From positions 1 to 5,543 of the forward strand of contig JAILNT010000364.1 of the NCBI GenBank assembly GCA_024691265.1: 5,543 nt of DNA. Direction: 5' to 3'. Shown in pieces: positions 1-5,543 of the stretch. A model generated the notes under the pieces. That model did not search any database, was not told the origin of the DNA, and saw only the letters and a program-made list of their open reading frames with translations. Made by a program: the position numbers and the translations under genes. The first letter of the stretch is position 1; each line of letters begins with the position of its first letter. Source of the DNA: Treponema sp. (lineage in GTDB: Bacteria > Spirochaetota > Spirochaetia > Treponematales > Treponemataceae).

Positions 1-590
1 AACAAAGACAAAACTTCTTCAAAATTTTTTGGTTTTCTATTGCCATCGTGTTTATCAGCATAAACATTCATAGCTTCAACCAGCTCTTTATCAGAAATTT
101 GTCCTATAAGATTAACGGCATTCTCAGTAACACCTACTAAATACGCATTATCAAGAATAGTAACTACATGTATTGACTTTCCAGGTGCTAAAGATAGCGA
201 AGCAACTTTCCGCAAAAAAGGGTCTGTATCATTATTTGAAGTTATTCCCATACTCTTTTTTAGATATGAAAAAAGCACAAATATGATTACTAGAACAATG
301 ATAAGTACAATTATCATTCTAATAAAAGCACCTATTCCTAAAAAAGGAGATTGAGATTCGCTAAAATCAGCTTTTTCCACTTGAGAAGGACTTTTAGAAG
401 CTTCTGGCATCTCATCTAAAAGAGGCATTTCTTCTGTAATTTTATTAGTATCAGCAGACTCTACAACGGTAGATTGAACCGAATCTTGACTAGAAGTATT
501 ATCCTGACTATAAACAGAAAAAGAAAAAACTAGTAAAGACAATAAGAGCGTAATAATATTTTTTTTTAAAAATTTCGTATTTATCTCCAT
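1..590 (-). CDS. fliO: Flagellar export-gate assembly protein FliO/FliZ, 3' end cut off by the window edge
   Basis: I translated this by hand: the frame is open from the ATG at 590 to the left edge, giving 196 codons with no stop. Residues 1-28 look like a signal peptide or first membrane segment (three lysines early, then a Leu/Phe/Ser-rich core ending VYSQ). A Ser/Glu-rich spacer of about 55 residues follows, then a strong membrane helix at about 86-110 and a cytoplasmic part containing SLSLAPGKSIHVV and AYLVGVTENAVNLI, which is typical of the FliO domain. FliO is a bitopic membrane protein that helps the FliP ring of the flagellar type III export gate assemble. Its place directly after fliY matches fliZ/orf304 in the treponemal fla operon, so fliP is expected just beyond position 1. 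The start is the first ATG after an upstream in-frame TAG, but no good Shine-Dalgarno precedes it. The family call is fairly secure; the exact start is less so. Confidence 0.85.
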   Translation of the reverse strand, partial: MEINTKFLKKNIITLLLSLLVFSFSVYSQDNTSSQDSVQSTVVESADTNKITEEMPLLDEMPEASKSPSQVEKADFSESQSPFLGIGAFIRMIIVLIIVLVIIFVLFSYLKKSMGITSNNDTDPFLRKVASLSLAPGKSIHVVTILDNAYLVGVTENAVNLIGQISDKELVEAMNVYADKHDGNRKPKNFEEVLSL

Positions 591-610
591 ACAGACAAGT
601 ATATTAGAGC

Positions 611-630
611 TAGTAAGATTTATCTTACCA
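611..630 (-). other. Hairpin in the fliY-fliO gap
   Basis: On the minus strand the segment reads TGGTAAGAT-AA-ATCTTACTA. The arms are complementary over nine pairs, with one G-U; allowing for loop geometry this is about eight pairs with a UAAA loop. It ends 20 nt before the fliO ATG. No U-run follows on either strand, so it is not a standard intrinsic terminator. A role in mRNA processing, stability or fliO translation is inference only. Confidence 0.5.
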
Positions 631-677
631 ATAGAAAAGCAAAACTTTTTGATATAATCATACTAGCACAAATATAT

Positions 678-1799
678 TTAGTGTAAATTACTTACTCTTT
701 CAGAAGGTGAAAGTATTTCAGTAACACGAACACCGAAATTTTCATCTATAACAACAACTTCACCTTTTGCAATAGGCTTGTGATTTACAAGAATATCAAC
801 AGGTTCACCGGCAAGTTTATCCAATTCAATAATTGTTCCCTCACCCATTCCTAAGATTTCTTTTATCTGCTTTTTTGTTCTACCAAGCTCTACGGTCATT
901 TCCATGTAAACGTCCATGATAAGACCGATATTGCCCTGCTCAGAAGTTGTTGCTCCACCCTGTAAATTAGGGAACTGCAAAGACTGCACGTTTGGATAAC
1001 CAATTCCTGGCAAAGGAGCCTGGTTAGAAGGCATCTGCATCTGATTCATACTCATCCCCATATTCATCATAGGATTTCCCATAGTATTCTGCATACCAGC
1101 CATAGGATTTTCTCCCATACCAGCGGCACTAGAAGACATATTTGAAGCAGTTGCAGAATTACCTGTTATAGAATCAGTAATACCTGTAGCAACTTCAGAA
1201 GAAATCGCTTCCCATAGATTATAAGATGTTCCATCAACTGTCAATGGATATGTGAACAAAGCAAAAGTACCCTGAGGCATACGTACCATAGGCTTTGGCT
1301 GCTTTTCAGGGTTAGGTGGAATTGTTGTAAGTCCTGGTAATTTTCCACCACTACACAAATCTGTAATTTCAGCTCCACTATGCTGCTGCATGACTTCCGC
1401 TATAATAGAAAAAGCCATTTCATCAAGTTCAGCATTATCTTCCTTATTTATAAGGCTTACAAGTTTCTGTGCAAACTCTGGAGCTACAAGGAAAAGGTGG
1501 TCACCTTTTAATGTTGCATTAAAATCAGCAGTAATTGCAACAACAGACTCTGGAAGTCTTGAAAGCAACTGATCTCTATCAACTGCCTCAACAACAGGAT
1601 TTCCCATAGAAAATTCTGAACCTGTCTGTTTATTCAAATTATCTACAAGTTTATCCTTTAATCCATCGGCGAAAGTTTGAAGAACCGCTGTATTAATATT
1701 AGAAGATGCGGCACTCTGATTACCTCCACCAAGTCCTCCCATGTCTACACCAGACAACAAGGCATCAATTTCGTCCTGAGAAATAGCACCGTCACTCAT
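678..1799 (-). CDS. fliY: Flagellar motor switch protein FliY (CheC-like plus FliN domains)
   Basis: The protein has 373 residues. Residues 6-16 (ISQDEIDALLS) match the phospho-CheY-binding peptide found at the start of FliM and of FliY in other bacteria. Residues about 35-200 form a CheC/FliM-middle-like domain. Residues about 210-285 are a low-complexity linker very rich in Met and Asn. Residues about 290-368 are a clear FliN (SpoA) domain, including MTVELGRTKKQIKEIL, GTIIELDKLAGEPVDILVN and GEVVVIDENFGVRVTEI. FliY sits at the base of the cytoplasmic C-ring with FliM and, in Bacillus and Thermotoga, also dephosphorylates CheY-P. Here the best candidate catalytic motif is S131-E135-Q138, with Gln where CheC-family enzymes have Asn, and the first site is not recognisable, so phosphatase activity is doubtful. 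The ATG overlaps the last 8 nt of fliM and is preceded by AAGGAG at a 9-nt spacing. Confidence 0.95.
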   Translation of the reverse strand: MSDGAISQDEIDALLSGVDMGGLGGGNQSAASSNINTAVLQTFADGLKDKLVDNLNKQTGSEFSMGNPVVEAVDRDQLLSRLPESVVAITADFNATLKGDHLFLVAPEFAQKLVSLINKEDNAELDEMAFSIIAEVMQQHSGAEITDLCSGGKLPGLTTIPPNPEKQPKPMVRMPQGTFALFTYPLTVDGTSYNLWEAISSEVATGITDSITGNSATASNMSSSAAGMGENPMAGMQNTMGNPMMNMGMSMNQMQMPSNQAPLPGIGYPNVQSLQFPNLQGGATTSEQGNIGLIMDVYMEMTVELGRTKKQIKEILGMGEGTIIELDKLAGEPVDILVNHKPIAKGEVVVIDENFGVRVTEILSPSERVSNLH

Positions 1800-2826
1800 T
1801 TACATCGTCTCCTTCATCTGTTAATTCTTCATATTCATCATCTTCAGATTGTTCTATTTTTCCAGTTACCTGAACTGCCATCTTTTTACCAACAACACCA
1901 GGCTGACAATAGAATTTTTTCTTATTACCAACGCTTAATGTCAATGGGTCACCTATTCTAACATTTGATAAACGAACTATATCACCAGCTCGAAGAGCTA
2001 AAACATCTCGAATAGGAAGATTTATGGAACCAATTTCAGCAACAATATCCATATCAACATCAGAAAGTTTTTCCTTCAATGTTCCAAGATACTGTGTGGT
2101 TGAACTTCTGCGAACAGAAGAAAACCAAAACTGTGAAGATAATTTTGAAATAATAGGTTCAATAGTAAGGTATGGAATACAGAAATTCATCATGCCTTCT
2201 TCATCGCCAACCTTTGTTTCCAATGTAACAAGAACGACCATTTCAGAAGGTGGAACAATCTGAGCAAATTGAGGATTAGTTTCAATTTGTCCTAAACGTG
2301 GTCTCAAGTCGATAACCTGAGTCCAAGCTTCACGCATATTAGCCAATATTCTAACTATTATGCCTTCCATAACTGACTGTTCAATATCAGTCAAATCACG
2401 TAAAACTTTTGCACCCTGACCTGTTCCACCAAAAAGACGGTCAATCATACTAAATGTAATTGAAGGGTCAATTTCAAGAACTGCATTTCCCTTCAATGGA
2501 TCCATATTGATAACCGCAAGAGTGGTTGGAGTAGGGATAGACCTTATAAATTCCTCATATGTCAGCTGGTCTACTGAAGCTACATGTACATGAACAAGAG
2601 AACGCAGCTGTGCAGAAAGGCTTGTCGTCGTAAGACGTGCAAACGTTTCATGCATAATTGAAACAGTGCGGATTTGTTCTTTTGAAAATTTGTCAGGTCG
2701 CTTAAAATCGTATATTTTGATTTTACGCGTATCACTCACAGGCTTAAAGTCATCAACTTCAGATTCTCCTGAATTAATTGCCTGTAGCAACTGATCTATT
2801 TCATCTTGTGACAGAACCTCGTTCAT
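1792..2826 (-). CDS. fliM: Flagellar motor switch protein FliM
   Basis: The protein has 344 residues, near the usual FliM length. Residues 5-14 (LSQDEIDQLL) are the classic phospho-CheY-binding peptide. A middle domain spans about 35-230 and holds the GGTG loop at 133-136, the FliM signature involved in contact with FliG, plus the FliM-like stretch YDFKRPDKFSKEQIRT at 39-54. Residues about 245-322 are the C-terminal SpoA domain that binds the FliN-type partner, here FliY. The last 20 residues are a strongly acidic tail (12 Asp/Glu) that overlaps the translation start region of fliY. FliM forms the wall of the C-ring and switches rotation direction when CheY-P binds. The ATG at 2826 is supported by AAGGAAGGG 6 nt upstream. 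It lies 152 nt after fliL, the largest gap inside this cluster. Confidence 0.98.
   Translation of the reverse strand: MNEVLSQDEIDQLLQAINSGESEVDDFKPVSDTRKIKIYDFKRPDKFSKEQIRTVSIMHETFARLTTTSLSAQLRSLVHVHVASVDQLTYEEFIRSIPTPTTLAVINMDPLKGNAVLEIDPSITFSMIDRLFGGTGQGAKVLRDLTDIEQSVMEGIIVRILANMREAWTQVIDLRPRLGQIETNPQFAQIVPPSEMVVLVTLETKVGDEEGMMNFCIPYLTIEPIISKLSSQFWFSSVRRSSTTQYLGTLKEKLSDVDMDIVAEIGSINLPIRDVLALRAGDIVRLSNVRIGDPLTLSVGNKKKFYCQPGVVGKKMAVQVTGKIEQSEDDEYEELTDEGDDVNE
1809..1814 (-). promoter_or_regulatory. Shine-Dalgarno for fliY inside the fliM coding end
   Basis: AAGGAG on the minus strand lies 9 nt before the fliY ATG and is formed by the Glu-Gly-Asp codons 338-340 of fliM. Together with the 8-nt overlap ATGAGTGA (fliY start, fliM stop), this supports the fliY start and suggests translational coupling of the two C-ring proteins. 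Confidence 0.75.
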
Positions 2827-2861
2827 GCCAATCCCTTCCTTTACTACTTCGCTTTTTTTGC

Positions 2862-2883
2862 AAGAGCTTTTTTGAAAGCCCTT
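2862..2883 (-). other. Hairpin in the fliM leader
   Basis: On the minus strand the arms AAGGGCTTT and AAAGCTCTT pair over nine positions (one G-U) around a CAAA loop. It lies 35 nt before the fliM ATG and about 20 nt before its Shine-Dalgarno. No U-run follows on either strand, so I do not call it a terminator. The rest of the 152-nt fliL-fliM gap (2827-2978) is AT-rich, includes a short run of TTTA/ATTT units around 2921-2935, and shows no convincing promoter or reading frame. Confidence 0.5.
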
Positions 2884-2978
2884 ATAAAACTATTACTTAT
2901 CTACATCGACTAAACAATAATAAATAAATAAAACTCCTGTTTTTTTATAGTCCACTAAATAAAGAATATTGTCAAACT

Positions 2979-3533
2979 TTACTGCTCAACAACATCTTTA
3001 GTTGTAAACTGAACATCACGAATCTTACTTTCACTTAAAATATCGTCATTAATACGGTCACGAATCTGCTGACGTAAGATATCTTCATTCTGAGGTTTAA
3101 GTTCTTCTACTGTACGCTCTGAGAAGTACTGACGAAGGAAAGCTCTTATTTCAATGAGTCTCTGAGATATTTCTGTAGAAGCTGCTTTATCATCTTTTTT
3201 ATAACCTAAAGCAACCTGCACAACAACACTAGCAGGAACAGCATCACTCGTATTAGTTCTAATTGAATCCAAACTTGAGTACCAGTCAAGGATTTCTTTC
3301 TTACGTGTATATTCTTGGCTAACAGGAATTGATACCTGCTGAGTCTTATTTCCACCCATTACTTTCATTGTAATTACAACAACTGTAACAATTAAAATAA
3401 TTGCACCAAGAGCTATTGCAACCCACTTTAAAAGAGAAGGCAGCATTCCAACTAAGCCACCAGCCTTTTTAGCAGGAGCCGAGCCTGCATCTGTATCATC
3501 ATCTGGCATTACACTTTCATCTTTATCTGCCAT
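2979..3533 (-). CDS. fliL: Flagellar basal body-associated protein FliL
   Basis: The protein has 184 residues. An acidic, Ala/Lys-containing cytoplasmic N-terminus (1-34) is followed by one strong membrane helix at about 35-58, then a periplasmic domain. That domain includes the FliL-type helical stretch EISQRLIEIRAFLRQYFSER (121-140) and ends in the usual short strand IRDVQFTTKDVVEQ, so the gene looks complete. FliL is an inner-membrane protein next to the stator that forms stomatin-like rings around MotAB in several bacteria and increases torque or stator stability; in spirochetes it also affects flagellar orientation. The start is supported by GGAGGG 9 nt before the ATG. It sits between the stator gene motB and the switch gene fliM, as in other treponemes. 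Sequence conservation in this family is low, so the call rests on topology, C-terminal pattern and position together. Confidence 0.93.
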   Translation of the reverse strand: MADKDESVMPDDDTDAGSAPAKKAGGLVGMLPSLLKWVAIALGAIILIVTVVVITMKVMGGNKTQQVSIPVSQEYTRKKEILDWYSSLDSIRTNTSDAVPASVVVQVALGYKKDDKAASTEISQRLIEIRAFLRQYFSERTVEELKPQNEDILRQQIRDRINDDILSESKIRDVQFTTKDVVEQ

Positions 3534-3566
3534 AATAACATTCCCTCCATTTAACCATCTTAATAA

Positions 3567-3588
3567 ATCTAAAATAATATCTAAAATA
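3567..3588. repeat. Short direct repeat in the motB-fliL gap
   Basis: ATCTAAAATA occurs at 3567-3576 and again at 3579-3588 on the plus strand, a 12-nt period in the 78-nt gap between motB and fliL. The DNA is very AT-rich here, so chance is a real possibility. No function can be assigned. Confidence 0.3.
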
Positions 3589-3611
3589 AAGCTTTTTGCC
3601 CTATTTTATCA

Positions 3612-4328
3612 TTAAAAATGTCCCTCGTCTAGGATAACTATATCAACACGTCTGTTATAGGCTCTCTCTTCCTCTGTGTCATTAGAAAAAAGAGGTCTTG
3701 TATCAGCATAGCCTGCAATAGAAAATAATTTTTCATCAACTCCAAAATCTGAAAGATAATGAAGAACATTTGCAGAACGAGTAGCAGAAAGTTCCCAGTT
3801 ACTAGCAAAACCAGAATCAGGAGAAACACCTACATTATCAGTATGGCCTTCTATTCTGAATCTGCGACCAGAAATCTCATCTGCCTTGAAAAACTGAGAA
3901 AGTCTTAAAAGAGATTCTCTAGTAGTTTCTATATTAAGTTCAGCACTACCCTGCTTAAAAAAACTATCCGCTGCAAGAGTAATTACCAAACCTCTTTCAT
4001 CACTTGTTATAGTGATTTTATTTGATTTTATATCAGGTGCAAATAAGCTTACAGCTTTTTTCTTTGCCAAGCCCATTGACTTACCTTTTTCAAGTGAAGG
4101 TAAAGTACTTACTGTATTTCCTAAATCCGCAAGACGACCTGCAGACATTGAAACACCACCACCAGGATTATCATTAGCCAAAGATGCCTGCAATGCTGCC
4201 ATTTGAGACGAATCCGTTTCAGATGGGTCATACAACATAACGAAGAAGCAGAGCATCAATGTAATCATATCACCATAAGTACCCTGCCACGCGGTTGACG
4301 GCTTCTCTGGTTCCTTACTTTTTCCCAT
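3612..4328 (-). CDS. motB: Flagellar stator protein MotB
   Basis: The protein has 238 residues. The N-terminus carries the MotB pattern TAWQGTYGDMITLMLCFFVM; Asp20 in the YGD motif corresponds to the ion-binding aspartate that is essential in MotB proteins. A single membrane helix covers about 14-33, followed by a linker and plug region to about 100. Residues about 104-235 are an OmpA-like peptidoglycan-binding domain with RIEGHTDNVG (158-167), NWELSATRSANV (177-188) and AYNRRVDIVIL (223-233). MotB anchors the stator to the cell wall and, with MotA, conducts the ions that drive rotation; the ion cannot be decided from this sequence. The ATG has a very strong site (GGGGAGGAG, 6 nt upstream) that begins directly at the end of motA, 16 nt away, so coupled expression is likely. 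Confidence 0.98.
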   Translation of the reverse strand: MGKSKEPEKPSTAWQGTYGDMITLMLCFFVMLYDPSETDSSQMAALQASLANDNPGGGVSMSAGRLADLGNTVSTLPSLEKGKSMGLAKKKAVSLFAPDIKSNKITITSDERGLVITLAADSFFKQGSAELNIETTRESLLRLSQFFKADEISGRRFRIEGHTDNVGVSPDSGFASNWELSATRSANVLHYLSDFGVDEKLFSIAGYADTRPLFSNDTEEERAYNRRVDIVILDEGHF

Positions 4329-4344
4329 TGCAAGCTCCTCCCCG

Positions 4345-5127
4345 TTAATCCTTTAATACATCAGCTTCAACAACTTTACGAGCTTTAGGATCAAGGTATG
4401 TAAGAAGTTTCATTGCAAGAATTCTAGGGTTATCACCAGACTGAATAGAAAGAACTCCCTCTATAATCATTTCCATACTAGAAACTTCAGCAGCATTTTG
4501 AGCTAGTAACTTCTGACCAATAGGAGTAAGCAACCAGTTAGCCATCATAGAACCGTACAATGTAGTAATCAAAGCAACAGCCATGTTAGGACCAAGGGAA
4601 CTTTTATCTTCCAAGTTGTTCAACATACCAATCAAACCGATAACTGTACCCATCATACCGAAACCTGGAGCAAAACCACCCCACTGGTTAATAACATTAA
4701 CCCAGCTCATATGTCTAGCTTCTATTTTATTCATCTCATTTTCCATGATTTTACGGATAACTTCACCGTCAGTACCATCGACAACAAGACGCAATCCACT
4801 TTTCATAAAAGGACTTTCAAGTTCATCAAGTCCTTCTTCCAAGGCAAGGATACCTTCACGTCTGGCTTTTTCACTTAATGCAACCATTTGCTGAACTAAA
4901 TTCTTTTCACCATAATCAAAGGTTTTAAAGGCTCGACCCATAACACCAAACAATCCTACAGCCTGACTCATAGGTGCAACAATGAACAAAGCCGCATAAG
5001 AACCACCAGCAGTAACAAGAACAGAAGGAATATCAATAATTCCCATCAAACTACCACCAGAGGTAAAAACACCCAAACAAATAACTGTAGCCCCACCAAC
5101 AAAACCAATTATTGTAGCTATATCCAT
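4345..5127 (-). CDS. motA: Flagellar stator protein MotA
   Basis: The protein has 260 residues, typical for the family. Four membrane helices are visible: about 3-22, 33-54, 148-170 and 183-203. Between helices 2 and 3 lies the large cytoplasmic loop with ARREGILALEEGLDE (88-102), the charged region that contacts FliG. The channel motif FAPGFGMMGTVIGLIGML (152-169) and the LLTPIGQKL segment (199-207) contain Pro154 and Pro201, which I match to the two functional prolines of Escherichia coli MotA. Five MotA subunits surround two MotB subunits in the stator unit. The ATG at 5127 is preceded by a GAGGAGAAAGG stretch. flbD ends 19 nt upstream and motB starts 16 nt downstream. No odd features were seen. 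Confidence 0.98.
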   Translation of the reverse strand: MDIATIIGFVGGATVICLGVFTSGGSLMGIIDIPSVLVTAGGSYAALFIVAPMSQAVGLFGVMGRAFKTFDYGEKNLVQQMVALSEKARREGILALEEGLDELESPFMKSGLRLVVDGTDGEVIRKIMENEMNKIEARHMSWVNVINQWGGFAPGFGMMGTVIGLIGMLNNLEDKSSLGPNMAVALITTLYGSMMANWLLTPIGQKLLAQNAAEVSSMEMIIEGVLSIQSGDNPRILAMKLLTYLDPKARKVVEADVLKD

Positions 5128-5146
5128 TTTTAAGCCTTTCTCCTCG

Positions 5147-5344
5147 CTATAACTCAGTATTTAAAACGCCTAAACGTTTTCTGTATTCAATGATTCTTTC
5201 TATAACTTCTTCTGGAGTTTCCCTAACAACAATCTTTTTACCGGAAAGTAAAGATATTGTTAAATCAGGATTTTGCTCCATGCTTTCAATCTGATGAGGA
5301 TTTATCCAATAGGTTTTCCCATCAAGTCGTGTAACTTTTATCAT
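5147..5344 (-). CDS. flbD: Small flagellar protein FlbD (SwrD family)
   Basis: The product has 65 residues and matches the FlbD/SwrD family across its length: MIKVTRLDGKTYWINPHQIE at the start, PDLTISLLSGKKIVVRE in the middle, and a C-terminal helix EEVIERIIEYRKRLG. There is no membrane segment. The family is found next to motA in spirochetes and Firmicutes; Bacillus subtilis SwrD increases motor torque through the stators, and a similar role here is inference. The ATG at 5344 is the first usable one, because another in-frame ATG 9 nt upstream is followed at once by TAG. As a result the Shine-Dalgarno AAGGA (5362-5358) is 13 nt from the real start, longer than ideal. It is the first gene of the visible cluster and lies downstream of a sigma-28-like promoter. 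Confidence 0.93.
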   Translation of the reverse strand: MIKVTRLDGKTYWINPHQIESMEQNPDLTISLLSGKKIVVRETPEEVIERIIEYRKRLGVLNTEL

Positions 5345-5362
5345 ACGCTACATTTTGTCCTT
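5342..5362 (-). promoter_or_regulatory. flbD ribosome-binding region with in-frame AUG-UAG start-stop
   Basis: Reading the minus strand, AAGGA (5362-5358) is followed after 4 nt by ATG (5353-5351), directly by TAG (5350-5348), then CGT and the flbD ATG (5344-5342), all in one frame. The nearer ATG cannot make protein beyond one residue. Either it is a chance triplet or ribosomes that use it stop and restart at flbD. Confidence 0.5.
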
Positions 5363-5411
5363 ACCATTGTTAGCTGTCAAGCAGAATCAAGAATTTACTG
5401 ACTCTTCTTAT

Positions 5412-5439
5412 CTATCGGCAAAAGCAAATAAACTGTTTA
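5412..5439 (-). promoter_or_regulatory. Probable sigma-28 (FliA/SigD-type) promoter
   Basis: The minus strand has TAAA (5439-5436), 16 nt, then GCCGATAG (5419-5412). The flagellar sigma-28 consensus is TAAA, 14-16 nt, GCCGATAA or GCCGATAT, so the -35 matches fully and the -10 matches in seven of eight positions. A start near 5405 would give a leader of about 60 nt to flbD. GCCGATA is a rare string in DNA this AT-rich, which strengthens the call. No transcript data are available. Confidence 0.7.
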
Positions 5440-5527
5440 GACACAAATTTCAAATATTTATAATATGATTTTGTATTAATATCACAAAAGAAAAACTTGT
5501 ACAAATACTATTTTTTCTGTCTTCAAT

Positions 5528-5542
5528 TCCCCTTAGAGGGGA
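5528..5542. other. Short GC-rich inverted repeat at the right edge
   Basis: TCCCCT-TAG-AGGGGA forms six pairs with a 3-nt loop in otherwise AT-rich DNA. On the minus strand no U-run follows it; on the plus strand the sequence ends here. It could be part of a terminator for a gene beyond the window, but this cannot be settled. The rest of 5345-5527 holds no reading frame resembling the FlgE C-terminus. Confidence 0.35.
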
Positions 5543-5543
5543 G

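Noticed and set aside
2925..2950. AAAAC-TCCT-GTTTTTTT on the plus strand as an intrinsic terminator
   Set aside because: The stem is only five pairs, mostly A-T, and there is no plus-strand gene for it to end.
2950..2978. TTGACA followed by TATAAA on the minus strand in the fliL-fliM gap as an internal promoter
   Set aside because: The spacing is 20 nt, too long for a normal sigma-70 promoter, and no better -10 exists at 16-18 nt.
3638..3829. Minus-strand 63-residue frame inside motB
   Set aside because: It is a shifted frame within the conserved OmpA-like domain of motB, which is intact in its own frame. The hydrophobic look comes from T-rich codons read out of phase.
1390..4894. Plus-strand reading frames at 1390-1572, 1677-1961, 2024-2263, 4012-4206 and 4583-4894
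   Set aside because: Each lies antisense within, or largely within, a confidently identified motor gene, shows no family resemblance, and has the composition expected of a complement frame.
5352..5380. TTGACA, 17 nt, CAAAAT on the minus strand as a sigma-70 promoter for flbD
   Set aside because: The -35 is perfect but the -10 matches only four of six, and transcription would begin at about the flbD ATG, leaving out the Shine-Dalgarno. The sigma-28-like site upstream is a better explanation.
5460..5487. TTGTGA, 16 nt, TATTAT on the minus strand as a second promoter
   Set aside because: The DNA is extremely AT-rich here, so such partial matches are expected by chance; the -35 is only four of six.
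5345..5543. 3' end of flgE in the leader
   Set aside because: All three minus-strand frames reach stops, and the one longer frame (to about 5455) reads as low-complexity sequence unlike the conserved FlgE C-terminal helix.

Overview
The window is a run of seven flagellar motor and export genes, all read on the minus strand (right to left): flbD, motA, motB, fliL, fliM, fliY and the start of fliO. The order, the AT-rich DNA, and a FliY (CheC-like plus FliN-like) in place of a short FliN all fit the large fla motility operon of spirochetes, most likely Treponema. In that operon flgE normally precedes flbD, and fliP-fliQ-fliR-flhB-flhA follow fliO (called fliZ or orf304 in older treponeme papers). 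I cannot name the species. I see no mobile element, CRISPR array, RNA gene or foreign insertion.

Layout in the direction of transcription. Positions 5543-5345 are a non-coding leader of at least 199 nt. It carries a strong sigma-28-type (FliA/SigD) promoter match at 5439-5412 and, just before flbD, an odd in-frame AUG-UAG start-stop. flbD (5344-5147), motA (5127-4345) and motB (4328-3612) are tightly spaced by 19 and 16 nt. fliL (3533-2979) follows after 78 nt. fliM (2826-1792) follows after 152 nt that include a hairpin. fliY (1799-678) overlaps the end of fliM by 8 nt. fliO (590 to the left edge, incomplete) follows after 87 nt that contain another hairpin.

How the genes work together: MotA and MotB form the ion-driven stator. 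FlbD (SwrD) and FliL are small helpers that raise or stabilise stator output. FliM and FliY build the C-ring switch that receives phospho-CheY. FliO helps assemble the FliP-containing export gate, whose genes should lie just beyond the left edge. In spirochetes these motors drive periplasmic flagella.

This is mostly a conventional operon. The points worth a second look are at the edges of genes and within FliY: the sigma-28-like promoter placed between flgE (expected upstream) and flbD, the start-stop before flbD, a CheC-type phosphatase motif in FliY with Gln where Asn is expected, a methionine-rich linker in FliY, and two intergenic hairpins without U-tracts. I found no convincing undescribed system.
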